Shown in pieces: positions 1 to 9,870 of a stretch of DNA of 64,000 nucleotides (within the stretch, counting starts at the first letter, position 1; each line of letters begins with the position of its first letter). Under the pieces are notes generated by a model. The model ran no database searches. It was given only the letters and a program-made list of their open reading frames with translations, and was not told where the DNA came from. The position numbers and the translations under genes are program-made. Source of the DNA: Gammaproteobacteria bacterium (GTDB lineage Bacteria > Pseudomonadota > Gammaproteobacteria > Xanthomonadales > Marinicellaceae); contig JAWLAO010000003.1 of NCBI GenBank assembly GCA_041395445.1, positions 186,001-250,000 on the forward strand, in the 5' to 3' direction.

Positions 1-602
1 AGGAAGATGATGCCATCGGTATGACCGCTTTGGCTTCTTTTCTCGCACAAGTCAGTTTAGATCAGGGCGAACGTAGCAGCGATAAAGATATTCCCTGTGT
101 GCAATTGATGACTTTACACAGTGCTAAGGGATTGGAGTTCCCTTATGTTTTTCTGGTGGGAATGGAACAAGGATTGTTTCCGCATCAAAATTCGATGGAT
201 GACCCTGAGAAATTACAGGAAGAACGCCGCTTGTGTTATGTGGGCATCACTCGCGCTGAAAAACAACTTTACATGACTTATGCAACTTCACGCCGGATTC
301 GAGGACGAACTCAGGGTTGTATGCCGTCCAAATTTCTTCGAGAAATCCCACAAAAACTGGTTCATCAGATTCAGGGAAATATTTTTACAAATCAAAGCAA
401 TTATTCATCGGATTTTTCAACTCAGGAAGTCTCACCCTATGCTCAATATTCTCCCGGTGTGATGGTGAGACATAATGTTTTTGGTGACGGAGTGGTTCTG
501 GAACAATCAGGCCAAGGTGATTACACTCAAATCATGGTCGAATTTCAACAACATGGTCCAAAAATTTTGGCGGCCAAATTTGCAAAACTGGAACTTATCT
601 AG
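1..602 (+). CDS. uvrD: DNA helicase II UvrD, C-terminal part (gene begins before the window)
   Basis: The frame is open from the first bases, so this is the end of a longer gene. The visible part holds superfamily 1 helicase motif V (LMTLHSAKGLEFPYVF) and motif VI (EERRLCYVGITRAEKQL). It ends in the UvrD-type C-terminal module, with VRHNVFGDGVVLE and AKFAKLEL, which binds RNA polymerase and UvrB in E. coli UvrD. UvrD unwinds DNA in nucleotide excision and mismatch repair. That C-terminal module separates it from Rep. The ATG at 21 is internal, not the start. An 78-base gap separates it from rpe. Confidence 0.93.
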   Translation, partial: EDDAIGMTALASFLAQVSLDQGERSSDKDIPCVQLMTLHSAKGLEFPYVFLVGMEQGLFPHQNSMDDPEKLQEERRLCYVGITRAEKQLYMTYATSRRIRGRTQGCMPSKFLREIPQKLVHQIQGNIFTNQSNYSSDFSTQEVSPYAQYSPGVMVRHNVFGDGVVLEQSGQGDYTQIMVEFQQHGPKILAAKFAKLELI

Positions 603-680
603 TTAACTTCTATAACACTTGCTTGACAATCCGGGTATATTAGTGAAAACTAATAAATGAATTATTAAAGAGTTGTTGTC

Positions 681-1349
681 ATGTCTAAATTTATTATTGC
701 TCCGTCTATTTTATCTGCCGATTTTGCTCGTTTGGGTGAAGACACACAGGCTGTTTTGGATGCCGGTGCCGATTGGGTGCATTTTGATGTTATGGATAAT
801 CATTATGTTCCAAATCTGACCATTGGACCAATGGTTTGTGAGGCTTTAAGAAACTACGGAATTACGGCTCCTATTGACGTGCATTTAATGGTTAAACCGG
901 TGGATCGAATCATTCCGGATTTTGCCAAAGCAGGTGCTAGCATAATAACATTTCATCCCGAGGCATCAGAGCATGTTGACCGTACATTAGGTTTGATAAA
1001 AGACTCCGGTTGTCAGGCAGGGCTGGTTTTGAATCCGGCTACACCTTTGAACATTCTCAATCATGTGATGGATAAACTCGACATGGTTTTACTGATGTCG
1101 GTGAATCCGGGCTTTGGAGGGCAGAGTTTTATCTCTGAAACCCTCAACAAAACCAAAGCTGTTCGTAAATTGATTGACGAGAGTGGCAGAGATATTCGTT
1201 TGGAAATTGATGGTGGTGTCAAAGTTAATAATATTCGTGAAATCATGCAAGCCGGTGCGGATACTTTTGTTGCCGGTTCGGCAATTTTTAATACCGAGGA
1301 TTACAAAGCCACTATTGATGCGATGCGTGAACAACTGCACAATTCCTAG
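681..1349 (+). CDS. rpe: Ribulose-phosphate 3-epimerase
   Basis: This 222-residue protein interconverts ribulose 5-phosphate and xylulose 5-phosphate in the pentose phosphate pathway. It matches the family from end to end: IAPSILSADFARLG at the N-terminus, HFDVMDNHYVPNLTIGP with the metal-binding His and Asp, VHLMV, MSVNPGFGGQSFI, and EIDGGV with the second catalytic Asp followed by AGADTFVAGSAIF (phosphate binding). Length is normal. The ATG at 681 directly precedes the conserved strand, so the start is secure. Confidence 0.97.
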   Translation: MSKFIIAPSILSADFARLGEDTQAVLDAGADWVHFDVMDNHYVPNLTIGPMVCEALRNYGITAPIDVHLMVKPVDRIIPDFAKAGASIITFHPEASEHVDRTLGLIKDSGCQAGLVLNPATPLNILNHVMDKLDMVLLMSVNPGFGGQSFISETLNKTKAVRKLIDESGRDIRLEIDGGVKVNNIREIMQAGADTFVAGSAIFNTEDYKATIDAMREQLHNS

Positions 1350-1382
1350 AAGCTAATAATTCATGTTCAATTCATAATGTTG

Positions 1383-1391
1383 TGCTAGAAT
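1383..1391 (+). promoter_or_regulatory. Putative extended -10 promoter of the PepSY-two-component operon
   Basis: TGCTAGAAT matches an extended -10 element (TGnTAnAAT), ten bases before the ATG at 1401. It lies in the 51-base gap after rpe. No good -35 box is seen, which extended -10 promoters tolerate. If it is used, the mRNA would be nearly leaderless. Pattern match only. Confidence 0.3.
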
Positions 1392-1400
1392 ACACTCACT

Positions 1401-1868
1401 ATGATGATTGATTTCAAATTAAAACCATTGTTTGTTATTTTATTGCTTTTATGTTCTTTTTCGGCATTTTCACAAATAAAAAACAACAATGAAATGAGCT
1501 TGGAAGATGCAACTGAATATGTCAGAAGCACATCCAAGGGCAAGGTTTTATCTGCTAAAACAAATGTCAATCAAGGAAAAAAATCACATCGCATTCAGGT
1601 TTTGACTCCATCGGGAAGAGTTCGTGTTTATCAAATTGATGCCCAAAAATACGATAATCGAAGAGAACCGGATGCCAGCCAAAGAAGCAATTCTGGAAGT
1701 AGTTACAGTCGTTTTAGCAGACAATCTCAGTTCAATTCACAGAACAATAATTACAGAACACCTAGCAACAACAGCAGAGACAGAAGTCGTACAACTGTTC
1801 CAAATTATCAACAACCCGTTCCTGAAAGAGTGACACCGCCGACAAGAGGTAATTCCGAAAAGAAATGA
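1401..1868 (+). CDS. Secreted PepSY-like small protein upstream of a two-component system
   Basis: The 155-residue product starts with a signal peptide (residues 1-24, ending FSAFS). A PepSY-like segment follows, SLEDATEYVRSTSKGKVLSA...HRIQVLTPSGRVRVYQIDA, at about residues 32-77. The tail is low-complexity, rich in Ser, Asn, Gln and Arg. Its stop overlaps the next ATG (ATGA at 1865), so it is translationally coupled to the response regulator. PepSY-like periplasmic proteins often sit upstream of PhoP-like regulators and may modulate the kinase; that role is inference. The tail is not conserved in any family I know. Confidence 0.75.
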   Translation: MMIDFKLKPLFVILLLLCSFSAFSQIKNNNEMSLEDATEYVRSTSKGKVLSAKTNVNQGKKSHRIQVLTPSGRVRVYQIDAQKYDNRREPDASQRSNSGSSYSRFSRQSQFNSQNNNYRTPSNNSRDRSRTTVPNYQQPVPERVTPPTRGNSEKK

Positions 1869-2548
1869 AGATTTTATTAGTCGAAGATGATGAAAATCTC
1901 AGAGAAGTTTTAGAGAAACGTCTGGGTGATGAAGGATTTATTGTAGAAAGTGCCGACAATGGTGAGGATGGCCTTTATTTAGGTAGAGAATTTGAGTTTG
2001 ATGTGGCAGTTATTGATTTAGGCCTGCCGAAAATTGCCGGAATGGAGGTCATTCAAACACTCAGAAATGAAGGAAAAACTTTCCCTATTCTGGTACTGAC
2101 TGCCAGAGGTTCATGGCAGGATAAAGTTATGGGATTGGACGCCGGAGCCGATGATTATTTGGTGAAACCTTTTCATTTTCCCGAACTACTGGCAAGAGTG
2201 AATGCCTTGGTCAGACGTTCAGCCGGCTTCTCCTCGCCTGAATTAGTTTGTGGAGAGGTTACATTGAATACAACAACCGGAGAGGTTAAGGTTGCAGATG
2301 AGGTCGTCGATTTGACTTCATATGAATACAAGGTATTGGAATATCTCATGTTACATCAGAATGAGGTGATTTCTAAAACAACACTCACAGAACACATATA
2401 TCATCAGGATTATGATAGAGACAGTAATGTCATAGAAGTATTTGTCGGACGCTTGAGAAAGAAAATACAGCCTGATAACAGTAAACATAAAACCATAGAG
2501 ACACTAAGAGGACGAGGTTATAGAATGCGTCCACCTGCTGAAGACTAA
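1865..2548 (+). CDS. OmpR/PhoP-family response regulator
   Basis: This is a 227-residue DNA-binding response regulator. The receiver domain (residues 1-116) has the acidic pair E7-D8-D9, phospho-acceptor D51 in VIDLGLP, T79 and K101 in LVKPF. A winged-helix Trans_reg_C domain follows, with LTSYEYKVLEYL and the recognition region VIEVFVGRLRKKI ending in TLRGRGYRM. It overlaps the PepSY gene by four bases and the kinase by one (TAATG), so the three form an operon. The closest known type is PhoP/QseB. The signal cannot be read from sequence. Confidence 0.95.
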   Translation: MKILLVEDDENLREVLEKRLGDEGFIVESADNGEDGLYLGREFEFDVAVIDLGLPKIAGMEVIQTLRNEGKTFPILVLTARGSWQDKVMGLDAGADDYLVKPFHFPELLARVNALVRRSAGFSSPELVCGEVTLNTTTGEVKVADEVVDLTSYEYKVLEYLMLHQNEVISKTTLTEHIYHQDYDRDSNVIEVFVGRLRKKIQPDNSKHKTIETLRGRGYRMRPPAED

Positions 2549-3906
2549 TGTTTTTGAGGAAGTTTTCCTTAACCAACCGATTGCTCACTATTGCAACAGT
2601 GGCGTTGTTTGTCGCTTTAGGTTTAATTGGATTTGTCATGGACAAAGCCTTTCAGGAAAAAACCATGAATCTTGTGGAAGAACGACTTGAAGGTTATGTT
2701 TTTGCACTGATTTCAGTGGTCGAATCCACACCCGGTGGCAACATTAAGGTTGATGAAATTTTACCAATTCCAAAACTAACACAACCAGTATCCGGCATTT
2801 ATGCTCATGTTATCAGTGCTGATTATCGTTGGCATTCTGACTCAATGCTTGGTGTTGACTTACCTGAACCTCAGCAGGTCCCGGTCGGCGAAACAACTTT
2901 CGATGCTCCTTTGAGACACAAGCAAAATGATTATTTCAGAATGAGTAAAGGGCTGATTTTTGAAACTGAAAACGGAGATGTCCCCTTTATAGTTAGTGTC
3001 ACTGAAGATGCCAAAAACTATTTTCGTGAGCTGCGTGAGTTTGAAAATAATTTGTGGATGTGGTTGTTACTTACCAGTATTATTTTGCTAGGTATTCAAG
3101 GTTTAATTATGTATTGGTCTTTAAACCCGCTCAAACGCCTGACAATTGATGTTGCCGAGTTAGAAAAGGGTCAAATCGACTCTATCAGCGACAATTATCC
3201 CTCTGAGCTTGAAGGCTTAACGACCAATCTCAATCGCTTGCTTGAAAATGAAAGAGGTAATTTAAATCGGCAAAGGAAAACTCTGGGTGATTTGGCACAC
3301 AGCTTAAAAACTCCATTGGCAATCATGAACACGGCAGTAGAAAACAAACAAGGCGTGAATCGGGACTTGGTTAAGGAGCAAATTGCCAATATGAATGAAA
3401 TTGTTGAGTATCAACTCAAAAGAGCAGCTGTTGCTGGTCATCGAACATTTACGGTCGGTATTCCGGTCATTGACAAACTCGAACAAATTATCAGAACTCT
3501 TGATAAAGTTTATCATAACAAAAAAGTTAAAAAACATATTGCCGTAGCACCCGGAGCGGAGTTTTTTGGGGAGCATGGCGATTTAATGGAGCTGCTTGGT
3601 AATTTACTGGAAAATGCTTACAAATGGTGTGATCGAAATGTATCTGTGACTATTAAAACGCTCATTCATCAAAATCGAAAAAGAACCGGACTAACTATTG
3701 AAATTGCCGATGATGGACCGGGAATTAATCCCGAAAGAAGTAGTGAACTGCTTGGAAGAGGCGTGCGTGGTGATGAAAAAGTAAAAGGTCATGGAATTGG
3801 TTTATCAATAGTGAACGATATTGTAGAATCCTATCAAGGCACAATTAAAATCAAATATCACGAGCTACTGAAAGGAGCTCACTTTATTATTACGTTACCA
3901 CCTTAA
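2548..3906 (+). CDS. PhoQ-like membrane sensor histidine kinase
   Basis: This 452-residue kinase partners the regulator just upstream. Transmembrane helices at about 14-31 and 169-189 flank a periplasmic sensor of about 135 residues. A HAMP-like linker follows, then the H-box LGDLAHSLKTPLAIM with phospho-acceptor H251, the N-box ELLGNLLENAYKW, and G-boxes ADDGPGINP and GHGIGLSIV of the ATPase. The ALVxRP-type HSLKTP box resembles PhoQ. It overlaps mazG by one base, so all four genes probably share one transcript. Confidence 0.94.
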   Translation: MFLRKFSLTNRLLTIATVALFVALGLIGFVMDKAFQEKTMNLVEERLEGYVFALISVVESTPGGNIKVDEILPIPKLTQPVSGIYAHVISADYRWHSDSMLGVDLPEPQQVPVGETTFDAPLRHKQNDYFRMSKGLIFETENGDVPFIVSVTEDAKNYFRELREFENNLWMWLLLTSIILLGIQGLIMYWSLNPLKRLTIDVAELEKGQIDSISDNYPSELEGLTTNLNRLLENERGNLNRQRKTLGDLAHSLKTPLAIMNTAVENKQGVNRDLVKEQIANMNEIVEYQLKRAAVAGHRTFTVGIPVIDKLEQIIRTLDKVYHNKKVKKHIAVAPGAEFFGEHGDLMELLGNLLENAYKWCDRNVSVTIKTLIHQNRKRTGLTIEIADDGPGINPERSSELLGRGVRGDEKVKGHGIGLSIVNDIVESYQGTIKIKYHELLKGAHFIITLPP

Positions 3907-4319
3907 TGAAAAAAAACCAAAGTATCTTATCGGCAGTTATCAGCAACAACGATTTATCAGAAATGAAAGTTGCTGTTGAACTGACCAAACAAGCCGGCAA
4001 AATTGGCTTTGACTGGCCATCCATTGACTTCGTCTTTGATAAAATGCAAGAAGAACTTGAAGAGCTGAGAGAGGCGATGAAAAGCGGAAATCAAAAAGAA
4101 ATTATTGACGAAACCGGCGATGTACTTTTTGTTGCTTGTAATATTGCCAGACATTTAAATGTGGACCCTCAAGTTGCTCTAAAAGGAACGAATGAAAAAT
4201 TCATTGAAAGATTCTTGCAGGTTGAAAATCTGGCTCGACAGCGTCATCCGGAACAATCCAAGTATGACTTAGCAACTTTGGATCAACTTTGGAATGATGT
4301 AAAAAAGAACAATCAATAA
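3906..4319 (+). CDS. MazG-type nucleotide pyrophosphohydrolase, single-domain form
   Basis: This 137-residue protein has the MazG helical motif EELEELREA then EIIDETGDVLF, the ExxE...ExxD metal site at about residues 41-79. NVARHL-like and NEKFIERFLQVE segments follow. Such enzymes hydrolyse NTPs to NMP plus pyrophosphate, usually as house-cleaning. E. coli MazG is about twice as long with two such domains. This one matches its C-terminal, catalytically competent half. It is coupled to the kinase gene by a TAATG overlap and followed by a hairpin. Confidence 0.88.
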   Translation: MKKNQSILSAVISNNDLSEMKVAVELTKQAGKIGFDWPSIDFVFDKMQEELEELREAMKSGNQKEIIDETGDVLFVACNIARHLNVDPQVALKGTNEKFIERFLQVENLARQRHPEQSKYDLATLDQLWNDVKKNNQ

Positions 4320-4327
4320 ATTTAATC

Positions 4328-4359
4328 GGTGAAATCATTGAATTTTTCCTGATTTCACC
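4328..4359 (+). terminator. Hairpin after mazG, possible terminator
   Basis: A perfect 10-bp stem (GGTGAAATCA / TGATTTCACC) around a 12-base loop lies 9 bases after the mazG stop. Only a mixed AT stretch follows, with no T run, so it may be a Rho-dependent end or an mRNA-stabilising structure. Confidence 0.5.
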
Positions 4360-4403
4360 CCATTATTACCGGCTGAATATCTAATTATGGAGAAGCACTG
4401 AAA

Positions 4404-4730
4404 ATGAGTGAAAATATTAAACATGCTACTGACGACAGTTTTGAAACCGACATCAATTCCGATGTTCCTGTTTTAGTGGATTATTGGGCAGAATGGTGCG
4501 GACCATGCCGCATGATTGCTCCGATTCTTGATGAAGTCGCTGATGAGATGAAAGACAAGGTTAAAGTTGTAAAAGTGGATACAGAATCTTGTCGCAATAC
4601 AGCGATCAAAATGGGCATCAGAGGCATTCCTACTTTGATGGTTTTTAAAAACGGTGAAGTTGTCGATCAACATGTTGGAGCTTTATCAAAAGGCCAATTG
4701 GTTGAAATGCTGAATAAACACACAGCTTAA
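4404..4730 (+). CDS. trxA: Thioredoxin 1
   Basis: This 108-residue protein is the cytoplasmic disulfide reductase. The active site WCGPC is at residues 31-35 within VDYWAEWCGPCRM. The cis-proline loop GIRGIPTLMVFKNGE and the C-terminal GALSKGQL are also present. Length is exactly that of TrxA. A GGAG ribosome site precedes the ATG. trxA followed by rho is the conserved gammaproteobacterial order. Confidence 0.97.
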   Translation: MSENIKHATDDSFETDINSDVPVLVDYWAEWCGPCRMIAPILDEVADEMKDKVKVVKVDTESCRNTAIKMGIRGIPTLMVFKNGEVVDQHVGALSKGQLVEMLNKHTA

Positions 4731-4745
4731 TTCCAAAATCACTGA

Positions 4746-4780
4746 ATACCGAACGTTTGAACGATTCAAGTGTTCGGTAT
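4746..4780 (+). terminator. Long hairpin between trxA and rho
   Basis: ATACCGAAC pairs perfectly with GTTCGGTAT. Two G-T wobbles and an inner TTGAA/TTCAA extend the stem to about 16 bp with a 3-base loop. No T run follows. It could end trxA transcripts or be part of the long rho leader (268 bases), where many bacteria autoregulate rho. No open reading frame of note lies in the rest of the leader. Confidence 0.5.
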
Positions 4781-4998
4781 GACATTATCGAAGATAAAAC
4801 CATAAAAATCACAAAGTCTGTTAAGAATTTAGTTGCGACAGTCTTCCTGACGTGTTAACTTATAGGCGTTCAACATAGAGACAAATTATCTCGTCTCTAT
4901 TTCAAAATAAAAAAATTACTAAAAAATTACTTCTGCGTTCTTTCGTGGCGCTAACTTACACAACAAATTCAAACAAATTTTCTGCATAAAACTTAACT

Positions 4999-6255
4999 AT
5001 GAACCTATCAGAACTAAAACAATATTCAACCAAGAAATTAACCGAAATAGCCGCTGAATCAGGAGTAGAAATCCGCTCCAGGCTTCGCAAACAAGACTTA
5101 ATTTTCAATATTCTAAAGTCACAAGCCAAACAAGGTGTGGACATTTATGGCGGGGGAGTGCTGGAAGTCTTACCTGACGGTTTTGGCTTTTTAAGAGCTC
5201 CTGATAGTAGCTATTTAGCCGGACCAGATGATATCTATGTTTCACCGAGCCAAATCAGACGTTTCGGATTAAGAACCGGTGACACCATTGAAGGCAAAAT
5301 CAGACCTCCTAAAGAGTCTGAAAGATATTTTGCCATGCTCAAAATTAAATCATTAAACTATGAGCCACCTGAAAACACTCATGGTAAAATTCTGTTTGAA
5401 AACCTCACTCCGTTATTTGCGCAAGATCAGCTCAAAATGGAACGCGGAAATGGTTCTAAAGAGGACTTAACTGCCAGAATCATTGACCTGATTTCACCAA
5501 TTGGTAAAGGACAAAGGGGTTTGATTGTGTCACCTCCGAAAGCTGGTAAAACTCTGATGATGCAGAATATTGCAACAAATATTGCTCTCAATAATCCCGA
5601 GTGTAAATTGTTTGTTCTGTTAATTGACGAACGCCCTGAGGAAGTGACTGAAATGCAACGCATGGTTCGTGGCGAAGTAATTGCTTCGACATTTGACGAA
5701 CCGGCTTCCCGCCATGTTCAGGTTGCCGAAATGGTGATTGAACGAGCTAAAAGACTGGTTGAACATAAACAGGATGTTATTATTTTATTGGACTCTATCA
5801 CACGTTTGGCACGTGCTTATAACACGGTTGCTCCATCATCCGGAAAGGTGTTAACCGGTGGCGTTGATGCCAATGCATTGCAACGCCCTAAACGATTTTT
5901 TGGTGCAGCAAGAAATGTCGAAGAAGGCGGTAGCTTGACAATTATCGCAACCGCATTGATTGATACCGGCTCGAAAATGGATGAAGTTATTTTCGAAGAG
6001 TTTAAAGGAACCGGTAATATGGAAGTTCATTTGGACAGAAGAATTGCAGAAAAACGTGTCTGGCCGGCAATCAATATTAACCGTTCAGGTACAAGAAGAG
6101 AAGAGCTCATCGTCGATCAGGACTTTCTCACCAAAGCATGGATTTTGCGTAAAATTCTACATCCTATGGATGATGTCCAAGCCATTGAGTTTTTACTGGA
6201 TAAACTCAAAGACACAAAGACAAACGAAGAGTTTTTCACTTCGATGAAGAGATAA
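4999..6255 (+). CDS. rho: Transcription termination factor Rho
   Basis: This 418-residue protein has the normal E. coli-type length. The N-terminal Rho domain begins MNLSELKQYSTKKL. The cold-shock-like RNA-binding domain shows YGGGVLEVLPDGFGFLR (residues 50-66). The ATPase has Walker A PPKAGKT (about 179-185), Walker B VIILLDSITRLARAYN, the Q-loop VLTGGVDANAL and the R-loop. No long insertion domain is present. It follows trxA after a structured 268-base leader that may carry autoregulation, and ends at a clear terminator. Confidence 0.98.
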   Translation: MNLSELKQYSTKKLTEIAAESGVEIRSRLRKQDLIFNILKSQAKQGVDIYGGGVLEVLPDGFGFLRAPDSSYLAGPDDIYVSPSQIRRFGLRTGDTIEGKIRPPKESERYFAMLKIKSLNYEPPENTHGKILFENLTPLFAQDQLKMERGNGSKEDLTARIIDLISPIGKGQRGLIVSPPKAGKTLMMQNIATNIALNNPECKLFVLLIDERPEEVTEMQRMVRGEVIASTFDEPASRHVQVAEMVIERAKRLVEHKQDVIILLDSITRLARAYNTVAPSSGKVLTGGVDANALQRPKRFFGAARNVEEGGSLTIIATALIDTGSKMDEVIFEEFKGTGNMEVHLDRRIAEKRVWPAININRSGTRREELIVDQDFLTKAWILRKILHPMDDVQAIEFLLDKLKDTKTNEEFFTSMKR

Positions 6256-6282
6256 TCTCTTTAAACATCTCAATTCAAAGAA

Positions 6283-6306
6283 GCAGGTTTCATTACCTGC
6301 TTTTTT
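6283..6306 (+). terminator. Rho-independent terminator after rho
   Basis: GCAGGT and ACCTGC form a stem (with flanking bases) followed directly by TTTTTT, 28 bases after the rho stop. A classic intrinsic terminator. Confidence 0.85.
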
Positions 6307-6396
6307 ATATTAGCAGTATTTAAAATAACTCTGTTATTTCTGCCAACTATTTGTCATCTCTGTTAAAATTACTGAAGTTTTGAACTTTGAGAAAAT

Positions 6397-9300
6397 ATGA
6401 TGACAAGATTAACTAAAATACTGTTGGTACTTGTAAGTATCTTTATGCTTTCAGCTACCGTCAACGCAAAGAAAAAAAATAAGCAAGGCAAACCAGAGGA
6501 AAGTCCGCTTTCCGGAATTCCGTTAAGAAATATCGGTCCGGCATTGATTTCCGGGAGAATTTCCGACTTTGCGTTTCATCCAACAAACAAGCAAGTCTTC
6601 TATGTAACTACCGCTGCTGGAAATATGTGGAAAACCACAAATAACACCATAACCTGGGAGCCGATTTTTGATAACGAAGGTTCTTATTCTATTGGTACCG
6701 TTGAGATTGACCCTAGTAATCCTTTGGTTCTTTGGGTAGGAACAGGAGAAAATAACGCGCAAAGATCCGTTGCTTTTGGTGATGGTGTTTATAAATCAGT
6801 TGATGGCGGAAAATCCTGGAAAAACATGGGTTTGAAAAACTCAGGTCATATTTCTCAAATCTGGATTGACCCTAAAAATTCTGATACTGTTTTAGTTGCA
6901 GCTCAAGGTCCGCTCTGGAGTGATGGAGGCGATCGTGGTCTGTATAAAACCACCGATGGAGGTAAAAATTGGGAACGTATCCTCAATGTTGATAAATTCA
7001 CCGGAGTGAATGAATTTGTGGTTGATCCTCGTAATCCGGATAATATTGTTGCCAGTACCTATCAACGTCGCAGACATGTTTGGGTTTTAATCAATGGAGG
7101 CCCCGGAAGCGGAATTCACAAAACCACAGACGGTGGAAAAACATGGAATGAAGTGAAATCATCTTTGCCTAAAGATCACATGGGACGAATTGGTTTGGCC
7201 GGAGCTCCGTCTAATCCCGACAGAATCTACGCGATTGTTGAGTCCAATAAAAAAGAACAAGGCGTATTTATGTCTGAAGATTTTGGTGAAAACTTCAGCA
7301 AACAATCAGGCTATATGACCACCAGCCCGCAATATTACAATGAATTAATAGTTGATCCGCACAATCCTGACAGAGTCTATTCTCTCAGCACCTTTACACA
7401 TGTATCTGAAGATGCCGGAAAAACCTGGACCAAACTGTCCGATACTTTCCGCCATGTAGATGATCATGCATTATGGATAGACCCTGACAACACTGAGCAT
7501 TTATTCATCGGCGGTGATGGTGGCGTTTATGAAACCTATGATCGTGGGCAAACATGGAGACACATTCGCAATCTGCCTTTGGCACAATTTTATCGCATCA
7601 CTCCTGATAATGCCGAACCTTTCTACAATGTTTGTGGTGGCACACAAGACAACAATTCGTTGTGTGGTCCATCAAGAACCACTCGTATTCATGGCGTAAC
7701 TAATGCGGATTGGGATATTATTTTGGGTGGAGATGGTTATAAAGCTCAAATTGACCCCAATGATCCGAATTTGGTTTATGCACAATACCAATACGGTGGG
7801 TTGGCGAGAGTCGATCGTCGTACTGATGAAAGAATTTATATCACACCACATCCACAAAAAGGTGAGAATGCCTACAAATGGAACTGGAACACGCCATTAA
7901 TCATCAGTCCGCATCAAAGCACACGTTTATTCTATGGTGCATAAAAACTATTTCAATCAGATGATAGAGGTGACTCATGGAAAGTCATTAGCCCTGATTT
8001 GACACAACAAATCGACAGAAATAAACTCAAAGTCATGGATCGTGTCTGGAGTGTCGATTCGGTTGCAAAAAATGTTTCCACATCCATGTATGGCAGTTTG
8101 ATTGGAATTTCTGAAAGTCCACTTGCTGAAGGGCGAATTATCGTTGGTTCTGATGATGGTGTTGTTAGCATCACAACCAATGGTGGAAATGACTGGAGTA
8201 AAATCAAATCATTCCCGAAAGTTCCTGACATGTCTTATATTTCAGACGTCTTGTTTTCATCACATGATAAAAATACCGCATACATCACGATTGATAACCA
8301 TAAGCGTGGAGACTTCAAACCTTATGTTCTGAAAACAACCGACTTAGGTAAAAGCTGGAAAATGATTTCAGGAAATCTTCCTGAAAGAGGTTTTGCTCAC
8401 ACAATTGTAGAGGATCATGTGGACTCCAATCTATTATTTGTCGGAACAGAATTTGGATTATTTTTCACTCAAAACGGTGGAAGCAGTTGGAATAAATTTT
8501 CTAGTCTTCCAACCACAGCCGTTCGCGATCTGGAAATCCAACGCCGTGAAAACGACTTGGTTGTCGCATCTTTCGGACGTGGTGTTTACATCCTTGATGA
8601 TTACTCTCCTTTGAGATTTAAAACCTCAGATTTGGAAAAATCAGCAGCCACATTGTTCCCTGTTAAAGACTCTTGGTTGTATATCGAAGGCGATCGAATT
8701 GATGATCGCGAAAAAGGTTCTTCAGGAAGCGACTATTTTACCGCGAAAAATCCGGCGTATGGTGTGACGTTTTCATACTATCTGAAAGATGGTTATAAAT
8801 CTCTTAAAGAAACTCGACGTAAAAAAGAAATCGACCTTGAAAAAGACAACAAGGACACATTCTATCCTTCGTGGGATCAGTTGAGAAAAGAGGACACTGA
8901 AAAAGTCGTAATGCTCTATTTGGAAATTCGTGATAATCAACAAAAAGTCGTGAGCCGGGTTCCTGTCAGTGATAAAAAAGGCTTCCACCGTGAGCAATGG
9001 AACATGCGTTTGCCGTCTCCTAATCCGGTGAAACTGCAACAGCCGGCATGGATTCCTTATTGGGCTACAGCACCAATGGGACCATTAGCCACACCGGGAA
9101 CATACACAGCGACTTTAATGAAACGCCATAATGGTCAAACCGAGGCTATTTCACAACCACAAGCATTTAATCTTAAGAGACTGGAAAACTCTCCGGAGTT
9201 GAGTAAAAATCCGCTAGAAGTTCAAGCCTTTCACAAGCAATTGGCGGATTTAAGCAGAGCTGTTGATGGTGCTAATAAAAAATTCGGTGAAATAAACAAT

Positions 9301-9678
9301 CGCGTTGAACACTTGTACAAAGCACTCGAATTGACACCACAAGCAACCAACCAACTCACAGAAAAGCTGGAAAGCCTCAGACTTCGCCTTGTTGATTTTG
9401 ATACCAAAATGAATGGCGACTCAACCATTGCTTCCAGACAAGAGCCCGTGCCATGGTCGGTTTCAACTCGTATTGGCACCTTGTTTGGTAGCATCATCGA
9501 ATCACAATCCAATGTTCCTCAAGGATTCAGAGAATCATACGAAATCGCTAACTCCGAGTTCTCAGAACTTCTGCAAGAACTCAGCAAGATTAACGATGAC
9601 GTGAAAGCATTTGAAGATGAAATGGAATCTCTTGGAGCTCCTTGGACACCCGGTAGAATGCCAAAATGGAATAATTAG
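6397..9678 (+). pseudogene. Secreted sortilin/VPS10-like beta-propeller protein, split by one in-frame TAA
   Basis: One reading frame of about 1,094 codons is interrupted only by TAA at 7942-7944. The product has a signal peptide (cleavage after SATVNA) and many BNR/Asp-box blades such as SVDGGKSWKN, TTDGGKNWER and SEDAGKTWTK. A C-terminal segment of about 350 residues is typical of the large secreted 'glycosyl hydrolase/VPS10' proteins of marine bacteria. The frame continues without shift as KLFQSDDRGDSWKVISPDLT, which is conserved family sequence. A second ATG-like start is not evident close behind the stop. The true state could be nonsense mutation, base-call error or two fragments. Substrate is unknown; polysaccharide or peptide binding is usual speculation. 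Confidence 0.8.
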
Positions 9679-9701
9679 GAACTCTTTGAAGTATAGAAAA
9701 C

Positions 9702-9730
9702 AAAACCCCGAAAAATACTTCGGGGTTTTT
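9702..9730 (+). terminator. Rho-independent terminator
   Basis: AAAACCCCGAA and TTCGGGGTTTT form an 11-bp stem around a 6-base loop, ending in a T run. It lies 24 bases after the preceding stop. Confidence 0.88.
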
Positions 9731-9870
9731 ATGTCTTCTATCTAGAGTGAATCAGGGTTGAGTATGCTTAGTCTTTGTTGTGACTATTATATAGAAGCAA
9801 CAATCATTTTTATTTAATTTTTATTCAAAGTTGTACCAGTAATACATATAAACTACATCACCAGACATTA

